Below, piece after piece: positions 20,986 through 32,730 of a stretch of 64,000 nt of DNA (its first letter is position 1; each line of letters opens with the position of its first letter). Where the stretch lies: contig OV277868.1 of NCBI GenBank assembly GCA_922989275.2, positions 53,504,216 through 53,568,215 of the forward strand, written 5' to 3'. The DNA comes from Gari tellinella. Taxonomy: Eukaryota; Mollusca; Bivalvia; Cardiida; Psammobiidae. The notes under the pieces are model-generated. The model saw only the letters and a list, made by a program, of their open reading frames with translations, was not told the DNA's origin and did not search any database. Both the position numbers and the translations under genes were made by a program.

Positions 20986-21224
20986 TGCATACAATTCTAG
21001 AGTTCATTGATAGAAGCAGACAAAATCCTAAACCGATCCAATATATGGTTGCGATTCGTCACAATGGCAGTGTTGAAATGCGTATAAAAAATACAAACTT
21101 ATCATTAATCCAGTTGAATACAGGGAATCAATCCTTAAATGGAAATTAGTACATAATTATACTTGCTTTATTTTATAATTTGTGCAAAATCATGAGGGGT
21201 ATATTTCACATTTCAACTAATTGA

Positions 21225-21550
21225 CTGTCAATGGCGGAAAAAGGTGACTGCAAAACATTTTGGATCCTGATCAGACACCGCGTAATGCGGCGTCTGATTA
21301 GGATCCAAACTGTTTGACACACGTTTCGTCATACTATCTCAAATGTAACATTGAAACGATATTGTAGATAACAGTTTTGAAGCAGACGATAATTATGACG
21401 GTGAAAGCTTTAAGCTATCATGTGCTAGAATAATTATAGAAAATATTCCCTATAATATAATATTCATGCCTGAATAAATTGAAACTATTTTCTTCAGCGG
21501 AGGAATAAATCATATTCGCTTAAAGGCACTTCTATGGGGGAAAGGGTTAA
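21225..21550. mobile_element. TTAA-1 fragment joined to TTAA-3 fragment
   Basis: 21225-21410: hairpin ACATTTTGGATCCTGATCAG...GCGTAATGC...GGATCCAAACTGTTTGAC, then the GAAACGATATTG and GAAGCAGACGAT blocks. 21411-21550: right half of TTAA-3 (GAAACTATTTTCTTCAGCGG, AGGAATAAAT...GGGGGAAAGGGTTAA). Confidence 0.68.
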
Positions 21551-21615
21551 AACAGAGTTCCTCGTACTAGAGTATAAAGGTGGGCGGCGACAGTTATAAC
21601 AAACATTGCCAACAT

Positions 21616-21853
21616 TTAACCAATTACATGTACCCATAAATACGCCCTTCTACGTCTTTAAGTTAGTCCTCTACGGAAACAAGTGGTTCCTCTTTATAAA
21701 GTTAAAACTATACACCATGTGAAATAGTTTCTATATCCTAGCAGATGGTTGCTAAATCAGGCTGAAAGTAAAGCGGAATTTGCATTGAGGCACCATTCTG
21801 TTTTACTTTAACCTGCTCGAATTGGTCACCTGTCTTCAAAACTAGCAACAGGC
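21616..21853. mobile_element. TTAA-3 MITE, right end cut by a TA-1 MITE
   Basis: TTAACCAATTACATG..., core CAGGCTGAAAGTAAAGCGGA / CACCATTCTGTTTTACTTTA, ending ACTAGCAACAGGC where the next MITE begins. The same junction context recurs near 58920. Confidence 0.7.
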
Positions 21854-22074
21854 TACAGTGTAGAAAACTTTATTCTTTCCCGTTTAAACGCAAACGAAAC
21901 GCAAAGCACTTAAACGTAGAAAAGTACAACTTTTAGACAATTCATGTTAACCCGATAGGCAAACAGTTTTGAGCCTGATCAGACGTCTGATCTGGCTCTA
22001 AACTGTTTGCAAAGGAAATAATAGTTTTAGCTTAAACGCGTTTATTGGGAAATAATAACACATTCACCATTGTA
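21854..22074 (-). mobile_element. TA-1 MITE (reverse orientation)
   Basis: TACAGTGTAGAAAACTTTAT to AACACATTCACCATTGTA. Hairpin CAAACAGTTTTGAGCCTGAT...GATCTGGCTCTAAACTGTTTGC with the GC tip deleted. Confidence 0.8.
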
Positions 22075-22390
22075 TAGGTTGGGAGGGTAAAGACAGGAGA
22101 ACGTTACTGTTGATTCGTGATCGATATTCCAATATCAAAACGAAGAACAAATTGGGGCGGTATTTTGTACCTGTTGACAGGTTGAAACTGCATTTAGTTG
22201 GCGCATTCCCTGTCATGACCTCATCTGTTTTAGCAATTGTCGACTGTTTTCGTTTAGTTTAAACATGTTTTATTTCATAATATATACAACTGCTATGAAC
22301 AAAACATGGATATACATTAGGATGAGAACGAAAGCAAAAGCTTATTTGATTCTTCTCCTGTTTTTGTTTTAGATAATATTGAAATTTAGG
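22075..22390. repeat. Segment repeated at 58940-59045; otherwise nothing seen
   Basis: GGAGAACGTTACTGTTGATT, AACGAAGAACAAATTGGGG and GTACCTGTTGACAGG recur with changes after 58940. No ORF supported. Confidence 0.55.
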
Positions 22391-22599
22391 TACAGTAAAA
22401 CCTCTCTATTATGACCACTAAATGTTGTTAATTATTGGGTGTTTAAGGCAGGTGACTGCTTAAAGCAAGGTGAAAGTGAAACAGAAAGCTCCTAAAGGAG
22501 CTTTCTGTTTCACTGTCACCTTGCTTTGAGCTGTCACCTGTCTTTTATACCAGCAATTAACCTTCGTTTTAGTGGTCGTAATAGAGAAGTTTTACTGTA
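22391..22599. mobile_element. TA-2 MITE, intact (209 bp)
   Basis: TACAGTAAAACCTCTCTATT to AGAGAAGTTTTACTGTA. Perfect hairpin AAAGCAAGGTGAAAGTGAAA, CAGAAAGCTCC / GGAGCTTTCTG. Confidence 0.88.
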
Positions 22600-22811
22600 T
22601 GTTGAGTGAAGAAACTTTGCCAAGAGTGTTTTACTGTTTGGTTCCTTATCAGACGTATCGTTACAATAAGCATATGAGATGGACTTCCTATGCGCCATAT
22701 GTTAGCAGTGCTCAATATTGTAGGCAAGATGGCTCAATTATCAAGGGAGTGAATGTACAGTCAACTGTACGTTCGTTTCACTGGCACCAGAGTCATGGAC
22801 TGATTATGTGT

Positions 22812-23312
22812 ATTTATTTATGCTTTTCGGTGGATTACCACGATATAGCAGTGGATGATCACTTGGTAATCCACTGCAGTGGATTATCACCAATCGCTTT
22901 TATTATGAATTTTCCCCGTAGGGCTCCCCAAGAATCGTAGTCAATCGTGTCTTATCGTTAAATTCCGGCAGTCCGATTTGTCGCGAACTACTCACCGGAA
23001 GAGCACGAATCCAAACTCGGGAGCAACTGTCACGCGCATGTGTTCGACATAAAACGTGGGGCTCAACACGGGATAAATAATGTACGTTCGCTTTCAATTT
23101 TTAAACAATTTCGTTTAAAAAGTGGCTTCAAAGCATAAATAAATAGAATAACTGTGTTTTTTCAGTGTAAGATCGAATTTAATCCATTTCGTGAACATCA
23201 GACTGTTATATTTTCACTCGTGGCTTCGCCACTCGTGAAAATATAACGTCTGATGTTCACTCAATGGATTAAATTTCGATCTTACACTGAAAAAAACAGT
23301 TATCCTCTATGT
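22812..23312 (-). mobile_element. Hairpin-ended element, copy II
   Basis: Reverse-orientation relative of 14600-15172. It opens with ATTTATTTATGCTTTTCGGT, contains AATCCACTGCAGTGGATTAT, and ends in the palindrome at 23158-23295 (TTCAGTGTAAGATCGAATTT / AAATTTCGATCTTACACTGA, tip ACTCGTGGCTTCGCCACTCG). Its right border is within 7 bp of element 2's left border. Confidence 0.75.
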
Positions 23313-23945
23313 GTTTACTAGTCCGGGAGTCAAGGGGTTTAACGTGGAAATGCCGGATGAACTTTTTTTCTCTGCAGTTTTCAATAGTCTAGGGGGTCCT
23401 TATCAAGATTCAAGAGGGTGCTCGGTGATATCCCTTGAGCATTTCTCAAAATATGCTAATTAAGTCCGCCATTACTGAAATTCCGTTTATTGGCTGTAAC
23501 ACATTTATTTTACACGGTAACCTCCTACAAAAGGTGTCTACACCTATGTTTTCAGGGTCTATGAACATTATAAGCACATCAGTTTTGCATTTTAATGACT
23601 CGCACTCGACAAATTACATCAATTACGCTAATGCTAATTAAGCCCGCCATTACTGAAATTCCGTTTATTGGCTGTAATACATTTATTATACATGGTAACC
23701 TCCTGAAAAAGGTGTCTACACCTAATGTTTTTAGGGTCTACAAACATTATAAGCACATCAGTTTTGCATTTTAATGACTCGCACTCGACTAATTACATCA
23801 ATTATGCTAATTAGGTCTGAGATCATTAAAGAAATCAAGCTTATTTGGATACTGCTGGAAATATTTGACCTAATGCCATAATGTAAATGTCCATTCCTAT
23901 ATTGTCAAATACTGTCTTTCAAACAATACGATAATAGTATTAATT

Positions 23946-23996
23946 GCTGGCTCGAGGTCTTTATAATGTATGAACGTGGAAGCTCCTTCTCTTTGC
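23946..23996. repeat. 50-bp inverted copy of element 2's own gene sequence
   Basis: GGCTCGAGGTCTTTATAATG through GAAGCTCCTTCTCT is the near-perfect reverse complement of 25168-25218. Element 1 lacks this block at the homologous place, reading straight from TAATACTATTGTCG to AATTGCAT-type sequence. So it was added to element 2. Confidence 0.8.
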
Positions 23997-24265
23997 TTAA
24001 GGTGATTAAGATGCCATATTAGGTAATGCTGCTAAGGCAAATGGTGAAACTATTTTACTCGGGGCATTGTTATGTCACCTGGATGGTGTACAAATTGCAC
24101 GGAACTTGAATGATTCTGGATGAACGATCGGACTAGATGAAGGGTTATGTATACACCTAAATCTAGTTGTAACCTATCTTTGGATATGTGTATATTATGT
24201 TCACTTATCACGGTAAAAGGCAGTAAATGTTTAGCTCCTCGGCCTTTTATTGAATATTCATGAAT

Positions 24266-25962
24266 ATGGCGAATGCAAATCAATTCAGCTCAAAAGCTGA
24301 AACCGTCTTGGATAAGTGTTGTCTCTGTCAAACAACAAAAAGAAGGAATCTCTAAAAAAAAAAAAAAAAAGCCTGGAAGTCAGAAAAACGATAGCTATGA
24401 AATGATTGCTACAAACATTGTGTGCAATTCAAGATCATTGATCAACCAACTCCCATTTCATATAGCGAATTGACCCAGGGTAAGCCTCGACTGGCAATGA
24501 CATTGGGAGTAGACCAACGACTGAACGAGTGTGCCTGTAACCTAACTAATGGTAAGCTCCTGTCTGTACTTAGTGATGGTGATGCTGTGACACAAGAGCT
24601 GAATTATCACAAGTCATGTTTGACAACACTGTACAATAAGGAATTGGCTTATTTGTCATCGATTGAAACACAGGAAAGTTCTGATACACATGAAAAACAA
24701 GTTTTTTCTACTTGTGTTTTCAGAGCTCGTGCCATTCATAATGGATACAAAATTGAGCGTAACAGGTCCTCTTGTATTTCATCTTAAGTAATGCTCGTGT
24801 GACAATGTTTATGAAATGACTTGAGCAGTTTACGAATGAAACCCAATCAAGAACAGATGTTCACTTGAAAAGACTGAAATAAAGATAGTTAGCTGAAATT
24901 CCTGACTTGGACGCCCACAGTAGCGGAAATAGTGCTACTCGCCCAGTTCAATCTAAAACAGTCCATTTATTCTGAAACTGTGGTACTCAGTAAGGCAGCA
25001 ACAACTCTTCTCAAGTCAATGCTTAAACACAAGTGCTCCGTTGATGGCAGGTTAAATGATTTGTATGCATGCTAGAACATGGAGTTGAGGTGAAGTAGCA
25101 AACGCAACATGGAGCTTGAAAAAAGGATTACGCAATGACACAGCTCCTGCAATACAACTGTCATTCTAAGCACAGAGAAGGAGCTTCCACGTTCATACAT
25201 TATAAAGACCTCGAGCCACCATTTTCATTTTTTATTGGAACGTCTGTTTATTGAAAGACTCGAAGGAGCGCGCTTGTAGAATTGCTACATGAGAATGTAC
25301 TCTCTATTCCGTACAACAGAGTGCTCGAAATCTCAGCCCAGTTGGGCAATGCTGCACAGTCAAGTCTGGTTCATTAAACTGACTAGTCTTTCAGTGATAA
25401 GGTCGTTTCGGGCTAATTTCAAGCTCAAATGCCAAGCATTAGCGACATTGATACCTTTCTTCTTCTCAAACAACAACGTGCACTATGCATGTTGGCTACC
25501 GGTGCAACTGAAAGACGTGCTTACCTTAGATGTGACGCATCCTAACGAGAACCAAGCAATTTGTTGTGTTAAATCGAAGCGATCTTTCTCTGCAATAGCA
25601 ATCGACCAACCCCATGAGCAGGCTAATGCCACAATCAAAGGAAAAGGAGGGTTGTATGTGTGACAGAAGACCCTTTTGCTTTAAGAAGATGGATCACAGG
25701 ATGGTTGCTGGACCTGAAGTTTCACGCAGCACTTCATGAACATATCAAACGGGCTGCTTACCAAGCAGGAAGCATATGGGGAGACTGTTTAGAACCGTTA
25801 ATGAAAACTGCAAGCCCTGCCGATTGGGGATGGACAAGGCAAAGCAACGTGTGGAGGGTTCACTGGACCTCGATGACACCAATAGCAGAGAACTGCAAAC
25901 AGCTGACAAAGTGCGGGTGCAAGAAGCAATGCATTGGACACTGCAAATGCTACAAATATTGA
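24266..25962 (+). pseudogene. Transposon protein, N-terminal and middle parts, decayed
   Basis: A start codon at 24266 opens a frame with a zinc-knuckle-like DKCCLCQTTKRRN, broken by a stop and an A run. 24480-24780 keeps VDQRLNECACNLTNGKLLSV, GDAVTQELNYHKSCL and TTLYN. Near 24840-24930 weak matches (SRTDVH, IPDLDAHSSGNSA) persist. 25289-25660 has, after frameshifts, RVLEISAQLGNA, IRSFRANFKLKCQALATLIP, NVHYACWLPVQLKDVLTLDV and SAIAIDQPHEQANATIKGKG, then TEDPFALRRWITG. The end (25885-25962) is Cys-rich: KQLTKCGCKKQCIGHCKCYK. I recognise this as the same uncharacterised family as in element 1. The DDTDVFVLL/GCDT region is missing, so element 2 is internally deleted. A catalytic role for the HEQ motif is only a guess. 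Confidence 0.75.
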
Positions 25963-25999
25963 CTTGCTTGTACATAAATGTGCAGCTCCAAATGGGAAA

Positions 26000-27320
26000 C
26001 ATAGCATGATCATTTGACTTCAGCTTAAGTAAATTGCTTCGGAAACAAAATTTTGTGATAGAAAATGTACCAGAAATTCATTTTTACGGTGTTCGAACAG
26101 GTTTTGGCGGCCGTTTTGGAAAATAGCCGCCATCTTGGTTTTTCTACATAAGTCGTTGTTTAACAGGAAGATCATATCACACGTTTTTTGTTGTTTTTTA
26201 AATAACTGCCATTTTTCTGAACTGAAAATGATTTTTAAGGTTGGTTAACTATCCCTCAGTGGCGGCCATCTTGGAAAATGGCCACCATATTGACTTTTTC
26301 CGATGGCTAACGACAGATTTGAGGCAGAGACTGTATAAAGCCATCTTCAATCGAAGCACCAGTTGGTGGCCTCAATAGAATTTAATTGATAGCAAAATGC
26401 GTGGACAGATTGACATGAAAATTTTTCCAAAACTGTATCTTAGTTTGAACTACATGGATAATCCATTCTTATCCATGTTTGAATGTTCATACTGAAGTTT
26501 TAAGCGTTTACGGCAATACGATATTGAATCGATCTTCATTTTGTTGGAACTTACCAGCAACCACGCAGCAACGTATCTTCCTTTGAGCCAGGAATACACT
26601 TTCTCGGTTTAATCCACAACTCATATTTTGGTTTCACTCGATTAGTATCACAAAATATTGTATAAAAACGAAACAAAGTCAATATTTATAAGTCAACTGG
26701 TCGATATGTGTATTTTTTCCCATTATCGCGACGCTGTCATTACCTGTGCTGGTCACGTGACCGCATCGACATACGTCACTGCCTCTCAACGGACACCTGT
26801 TATATGGGGAAAGAAGGAAAATAAGGGAGTCGTGTATCTCTGGCTTTATACAGTCTCTGATTTGAGGTAAGCACATCTTGGTGGACATTTATGCTTGCTT
26901 CACCAATTGCACCATTTTTGTACTAAAAGCTCCGCTTCTTAGTTATCAACAAAAACTGTACAGCATTTCATTAGTAAAATATACACACATATGTGAAAAA
27001 AACGCAAAATACGCCTCTTTTGCAGCAATTTGAATAATTTCTTGATTAAAAGAGATTTTATTATGAATTTAACGTTCAATAATCATATATTTATGTGTTC
27101 CGAATACATCTGAGGCACATTTAAATTATTTAATGGAAAATTGTACCAACAACTGAGTCCTAAGTGATATTTCGTATTCTTGGCGGCCATCTTGGACGCC
27201 ATCTTGAATTGCGATGTTGTCCCAAGCTTTGCTAAGTGCATCAACAGGATTCATAATCTTAAGACTTAGACTAACAGCGTGTTATATAGAAACATATGTT
27301 TACAGGCGAGGACCAGTTGA
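26000..27320. repeat. Probable further insertion with GGCGGCCATCTTGG iterations
   Basis: GGCGGCC...CCATCTTGG-type blocks occur at about 26105, 26128, 26262, 26279, 27181 and 27196. ACTGTATAAAGCC (26331) and GGCTTTATACAGT (26842) form an inverted pair about 500 bp apart. No credible ORF. Confidence 0.5.
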
Positions 27321-27888
27321 CCGTCTTAAATGGTCTGATATTTGGAGATATAACAAAAAAAACGAATTTCAGTAATGGCCGACCTCATTTGCATAACTTG
27401 CATAATTTGCATATGTCCAAAACATTTAATTTTCTGAAATGATGGGTTTATCATGTTCGTAGACCCTGATAACCTGGTTATAGACACCAATTTCATCATG
27501 GTAGGATGCATACTAATTGACATATGGCCAAATAACGGAATTTCAGTAATGGCGGACCTCATTTGCATAATTTGCATTAGTTGCATATGTTCAAAACATT
27601 TAATTCATGAAATGATGGGTTTATCATGTTTGTAGACCCTGATAACCTGGTTATAAACACCAGTTTCATCATAGTAGGGTGCATACTAATTTACATATGG
27701 CCAAATAACGGAATTTCAGTAATGGCGGGCTTAATTAGCATATTTTGAGAAATGCTCAAGGGATATCACCGGGCACCCTCTTTGATCTTGATGAGGACAC
27801 CCTAGACTATTGAAAAGTGCAGAGAAAAAAAGTTCATCCGGCATTTCCAGGTTCAGCTAAATATCGGCCTTTGACTCCCGGACTATAC

Positions 27889-28373
27889 TGTATATACACC
27901 ACTTTACCGAAAAAAGGGATATATATAGAACTATAGAATCGAACAGTCTACAGGTCTGTAGACTATAGTAAGGTGTTTTTTGTTTGTTTGTTTGTTTGTT
28001 TTTTAACTGTATCTATAATGTCTATTATATGAAATAGTCAATATCTAATTATTTTTTTTTTTTTTTTTTTATATAGTCAATATCTAGATCTATTAGATTC
28101 TAAATCTAGATCCTATTTATTCCGACCTGTTAGCAATGTCTAATGTATTAGAATGGAATTACATTTTTTTTTATCTCAGTTGACTCGTTGCCCCATTACT
28201 GGTCTGCTATCTTTAAGTATAAGATCTATTAGATCTAGATTCTAGATCTATATCTATACTGAAGGGATTAAGAAACGCAGGGTAACATTTTTTGTATTAT
28301 TTTGCAAACGCAATGTTAAAAATCATTGAAATTCAGTTAACATATATCAAATGCATTGAATAACAAGTGCCAT
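27889..28373. repeat. Microsatellites and an AGATCTAGAT cluster; no gene
   Basis: (TTTG)n at about 27978-28000, a T run at about 28050-28071, and two clusters of overlapping AGATCTAGAT/TCTAGATCTA palindromes (28083-28110, 28222-28258). Confidence 0.6.
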
Positions 28374-28377
28374 TTAA

Positions 28378-28779
28378 AGGGACTCGCAACCGGATGGTGT
28401 ACTTGTCAAAATAAAATAAAATACTCAAATAAAAGCAAATTTGTGGCATTATTTGGCTTCTGACAGTAAAAAAATATGATCAGTCCAAAAAAAGTCTCAA
28501 GAATCGTCACCGAATCTTAGTTTGTTTAGATATATTCCATCGTTTTTCTATAGCGTCAGCTGACGGTATAGTTGTTGTTGTTGCGTGTCATTTTTCTTGT
28601 TTGTCTCCGCAATGGAGGGTCACGGGTTCGAATCCCACCAGAGCTTCTTTTTTTTTTTTTTTGAAATGCATTTTTTAACAGACTTTATTATCCTAAACTA
28701 AATCTTACCCATTTATATAATCATTTGACATATATTTACAAATTACCATTTTTAATGCTAAATCCGGTTGCGAGCCTCT
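28378..28779 (+). mobile_element. TTAA-G element, copy 1 (402 bp) with tRNA-like module
   Basis: Flanked by TTAA (28374-28377, 28780-28783). Ends AGGGACTCGCAACCGGATGG and AATCCGGTTGCGAGCCTCT. Near the right end, a box B-like GGGTTCGAATCCCACCAGAG is followed by a T run. The 5' part of the tRNA-like module is deleted in this copy. Confidence 0.8.
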
Positions 28780-28895
28780 TTAATAGATTTATTTACGAAA
28801 ACAAAAAAATGACGACAAAAGACGCTCATGTTTCGGGGTGAAAGAGTTAACCAGGTGATCTAGTACATTTACTATCTAATAAAAACATTATTGCA

Positions 28896-29146
28896 TTAAC
28901 TCTTTCCTCCCTGAAACTTTAAATGGACAATTCCAGTTTCCATTTAAGTCTAGTCCATTTCTGACTTTTAAGGGTTGTTTTTGTCAATGTTTGGCATTGT
29001 GACAAACAGTGAAGACCCTGATCAGAGGGCTCCTTTCGGAGCCCTCTGATCTGGGTCTTCACTGTTTGCATAGGACAATTGTACTATTCACATGTACACT
29101 GTTTGAAAAGCACGCCTATATGCGGGACTAGGGTTCAAAGAGTTAA
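28896..29146. mobile_element. TTAA-2 MITE, intact (251 bp)
   Basis: TTAACTCTTTCCTCCCTG to AGGGTTCAAAGAGTTAA. Hairpin CAAACAGTGAAGACCCTGAT, CAGAGGGCTCC / GGAGCCCTCTGATCTGGG, TCTTCACTGTTTGC. Confidence 0.88.
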
Positions 29147-29364
29147 GCACTATTAACAACGTGAGATTAATGATCAGCTTTAGTATTTTAAAGCCATTGC
29201 AAGATGTACAAATGTATCATTAAATATGTATAAATATAAACATAAAATAAAATATAAAATAAGCAAAGAACATCTATTTAACATGGTTGCGCAAATACGA
29301 ACTATGTTAATGTTGGCAATATATGGCAATTTATAAAAGTTAATCTAGTATCATGGTTTCATAA
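29147..29364. other. Nothing seen
   Basis: AT-rich; no ORF, no paired ends. Confidence 0.45.
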
Positions 29365-30287
29365 TACAGTTAAACCTCTATATTACGACCACTAAAACTA
29401 GGACTATTTGATTGTATAAAAGACAGGCGATAGCTTTAAGCAAGATGACAGTAAAACAGAAAGCTCCTAAAGGAGCTTTCTGTTTTACTGTCACCTTGCT
29501 TAAAGCAGCTACCTCAATAGGGACTATTTTAGTGAAATGCCTGGCTTAATCGAGGGAGTTACTCCCCTTGAAAAATAAGCCGATAGCGACTTTCCAGCAA
29601 GAAGCCATCAATTTAGGTTACATAGAATATATAACGAATTTTTTTTGTAACTGCAATAAAACCATTATTGTTCAAATCACAATATCCGCCCCGTTATGAG
29701 TTGAATGGTCTAAATCTACACTTTATGATGGTATATTTTGTTTTAAGATAATATTTCATCTTCAACAGTATTTTTTTGATTATTTAAACAGTAAAGTGCT
29801 GCCTATATATTCTTATACGAATATGCAAAAACGTGGGAGTGGTGTACCTTTCTTGGATCTTAAAAGCAATTTATTTATCAAAATCAAATATCCGCCCCGT
29901 TATGGGTAAATTGAGAAAACATTGCTCTTTCTAATGATATAAATTTCAGAAAAATAGATTAGTGTCTTGTACAGTATTTTTTAAGTTGAATTACACTATA
30001 TTTCATGATTTCAAGCTGTTACACTCGTTAATCCTACGGAAATTACCGACCATAGCATTATCATCGGGTGACCCCCTGGCGCGTTTAATTGCGCGGTATC
30101 ATAAAACTGCCATGGGGAATCTGTCATGTATTGAAATAAAGGGAGAAAACCACAATGCGTATTTCGGCTTCTTTACTAGGTCTTTAAGGGACGCAATCCA
30201 GTGATTTTGCTAAAAATAGTCCCTAATGGTTGTAAACACCTAATAATTAACACAATTTAGTGGCCGTAATAGATAGGTTAAACTGTA
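29365..30287. mobile_element. TA-2 MITE split by a 706-bp insertion
   Basis: Left part 29365-29518 (TACAGTTAAACCTCTATATT...complete hairpin...AGCAGCTACCTC) and right part 30225-30287 (GTAAACACCTAATAATTAAC...AGGTTAAACTGTA). The uninterrupted version is at 30477-30685. Confidence 0.8.
29519..30224. mobile_element. 706-bp element, ends AGGGACTATTTT
   Basis: Left AGGGACTATTTTAGTGAAAT, right TTGCTAAAAATAGTCCCT; flanked by AAT on both sides (29516-29518, 30225-30227). The phrase ATATCCGCCCCGTTATG occurs twice inside. An 80-codon open frame at 29962-30204 has no recognisable domain. Superfamily unknown. Confidence 0.72.
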
Positions 30288-30476
30288 GATATGCAAGGGT
30301 GATCTCCCTACAGCAGATAACTTCATATGAAATAACAAACAGGATAGACCTTGATGAGACACTGCAATTTGTGGCGTCTCATAATGGTCTTCATTGTTTG
30401 CTAATGTCTACTTTTGTGGACGATATGCATTTATGTATTAAACGTAGAAGTATAGTAAAAGTAATCAAAAACTTAA

Positions 30477-30685
30477 TACAGTAAAACCTCTCTATTACGA
30501 CCACTAAAACGAGGACTATTTGATTGTTTAAAAGACAGGTGACAGCTTTAAGCAAGGTGACAGTAAAACAGAAAGATCCTAAAGGAGCTTTCTGTTTCAC
30601 TCTCACCTTGCTTAAAGCAGTTACCTGTCGTAAACACCTAATAATTGACACAATTTAGTGGTCGTAATAGAGAGGTTTAACTGTA
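30477..30685. mobile_element. TA-2 MITE, intact (209 bp)
   Basis: TACAGTAAAACCTCTCTATT to AGAGAGGTTTAACTGTA. Hairpin AAGCAAGGTGACAGTAAAAC, AGAAAGATCC / GGAGCTTTC, TGTTTCACTCTCACCTTGCTT. Its 30640-30660 sequence proves the break in the preceding copy. Confidence 0.88.
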
Positions 30686-30869
30686 CATGAAGTGTTTTTG
30701 TTAACACTCAAGGTTTTCAGAGCGTATTTAGTATAACACACACTTTTTATACTTTATTATTAGTGTAAAATTGCAGCAGCGGATATGAAAACACATTCAC
30801 TATCAACCCTACTACCTTGGATTAAGACTTAATTTTGAATATTGGTATTATAGTTATGTCAGTTAAGCC

Positions 30870-32110
30870 GAGGTTCCCTCCCTTTTTAGCCCACTTGAGC
30901 AAAAGGGTCAATGTGAGCTATTGTGATGGCCTTGTGCTCGTCATCCGTCGTCCTTCGTCGTTAGCAAATGCTTCAAATGACATCTCCTCCTATACCGTTT
31001 TACAGGCTTCAACCACACTTTACAGGCACGTGACTTGTGCCAAGCTTTTCCAATTTTCTCAAGGAATTAAAAATAATGCAGGACTCTGGTTACCATGGCA
31101 AACGAAGTGAAGAAAAAAGGAAACCTTAAAACATCTTCTTGTCAAAAACTTAAAGGGCCGAGCTTAGATATTTGGACCATAACATCAGCTACAGGTTCTC
31201 TATCAAGATTGATCAAATTATGCCAAAATTGGCCCCGCCCCGGGGATCACAGATTTACAAAGAGTTATATATATCGAATTTTTCAAACGTCTTCTTCTCT
31301 GAAACTAATAAGACCATAGCTTTGATATTTGGCATGGTGATACTTCAAGATCTCATTTACCAATTTTAATAAAATGGTTCCGGTCGGTTGCATTTCTAGG
31401 TCACATGAGCTAAACTATAGTTTTTCAATGATAACTTTAAAAAAGTCTTCTCTGATTCCCAAGTACACAGAGCTTAGACATTTTTCACATAGCCTCATCA
31501 ACAGGATGTCTGTTAAGATCATTCAAATTATGTCCCTGTGGTTAAAATTGACCCACCCAGGGTCACATTTTTACAAGGACACTTTTCAAACATCTTCTTT
31601 TCTGAAACCAATGTGGCCAAAGCTTTTATATTTGGCACGGTGACACCTCTAGAGATCCTTTACCAATAATGTTAAAATGGTTTCGGTCGGCTGCTTGTCT
31701 AGGTCACATGAGATAAAATAGATTTTTTTCAATGAAAACTTGAAAAATCTTATTGTTTAAAACCCTAGTACACAGAACTCAGATATTTATAGGTGCATAG
31801 AATCATCTACAGGTTCTCTATAAACATTGCTAAAAGTATGCCACAGGGGTTAAAATTGGCCCAGCACCGGGATTTTACCGTTTTACATAGAGTTAAATAG
31901 TGAAATTTTCAAACATCATTTCCTCTGAAACTAATAAGGCCAGAGCTTTGAGATTAGTACACAGAGCTTAGAATTTTGGTACATAACATCATCTACAGTT
32001 CCTCTATTTAGATTTATAAATTATGCCCCAGGGGTAAAAATGATCCCGCCCGAGACATACATCATTATCTCCATTTTGTTAGCTATTCTCAGGTGAGCGA
32101 AATATGGACC
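30870..32110 (+). repeat. Bivalve-type repeat array (~290-bp units)
   Basis: Opens with GTGAGCTATTGTGATGGCCT and CGTCATCCGTCGTCC. Repeated blocks follow (GGTCACATGAGCTAAA, TTCAAACATCTTCTTCTCTG, TTTGGCACGGTGACA, AAAATGGTTTCGGTCGG) at spacings near 290-310 bp. The opposite-strand relative is at 42470-43380. Not coding. Confidence 0.7.
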
Positions 32111-32189
32111 ATGGACCTCATGTTCATATACTAAATTTAAAATCAGAGTTATTTCCGTAACATAAAAATATACTATTTTCTACTAAAAT

Positions 32190-32730
32190 ATAACCCATTA
32201 AACCTGAAACTTTAAATGATCACTTCCAGTTTTAGATGAAATCTAGTCTATTTATTACAATTTAGGGACGTTTGCTGCAATACATTGCAAAATGGCAAAC
32301 AGATACACCTCTGATCGGGTTTACACTGTTTGCGTAGGGTATGTAAACCATTTACATATACAGTGCTCCCTCCCTACAATGGCCCTCCTAGCAACGACTC
32401 CTTCCTTACAACGACTTTTTCCACAGTTCCCTTTTAAAAAAGGACAAATATGTCTTACGCTTTTACTGCTGCAATACCGTCTGCTTAAATTTGTCGTCTG
32501 CTGTTTTTCTCAAGTTATCATAATGGACATTGCAAATGCAAACAGTACAGACCATGGTCAGAGGGCTCCGATAGGATCCCTCTGATCAGGATATGCACTG
32601 TTTGATAGTTTCATTGCTTGTCGTTGCCATACCAAAATTGTAGCAGTAGACTGGTTCAAAATACTTGTACTAGAAGAGTCCAAAAGGACTATAAATACCC
32701 ACAAGAGAAAGTTAGGGTTGAAAGAGTTAT
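32190..32730. mobile_element. Chimera: TTAA-2 / TA-3 / TTAA-2
   Basis: 32190-32358 is a TTAA-2 left part (ACCTGAAACTTTAAATGATC). 32359-32535 is the left half of a TA-3 MITE (TACAGTGCTCCCTCCCTACA...GTCGTCTGCTGTTTTTCTCA). 32536-32730 is a TTAA-2 right part (GCAAACAGTACAGACCATGG...GGTTGAAAGAGTTA) resembling 9574-9794. Confidence 0.65.

Larger units (their letters stand above)
23319..27885 (+). mobile_element. DNA transposon, element 2 (same family as element 1), 4.57 kb
   Basis: Termini TAGTCCGGGAGTCAAGG and TTTGACTCCCGGACTA, flanked by TAC (23316-23318 and 27886-27888). Subterminal units at 23450-23820 and, inverted, 27340-27750 match element 1. 23800-24060 is the reverse complement of element 1's 4310-4500. 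The decayed gene at 24266-25962 keeps parts missing from element 1. 26000-27320 is extra sequence with iterated GGCGGCCATCTTGG motifs, probably another insertion. Confidence 0.85.

Noticed and set aside
22572..22940. Plus-strand 122-codon frame
   Set aside because: Spans the end of a TA-2 MITE and the hairpin-ended element; the related copy at 14.6 kb does not keep the frame.
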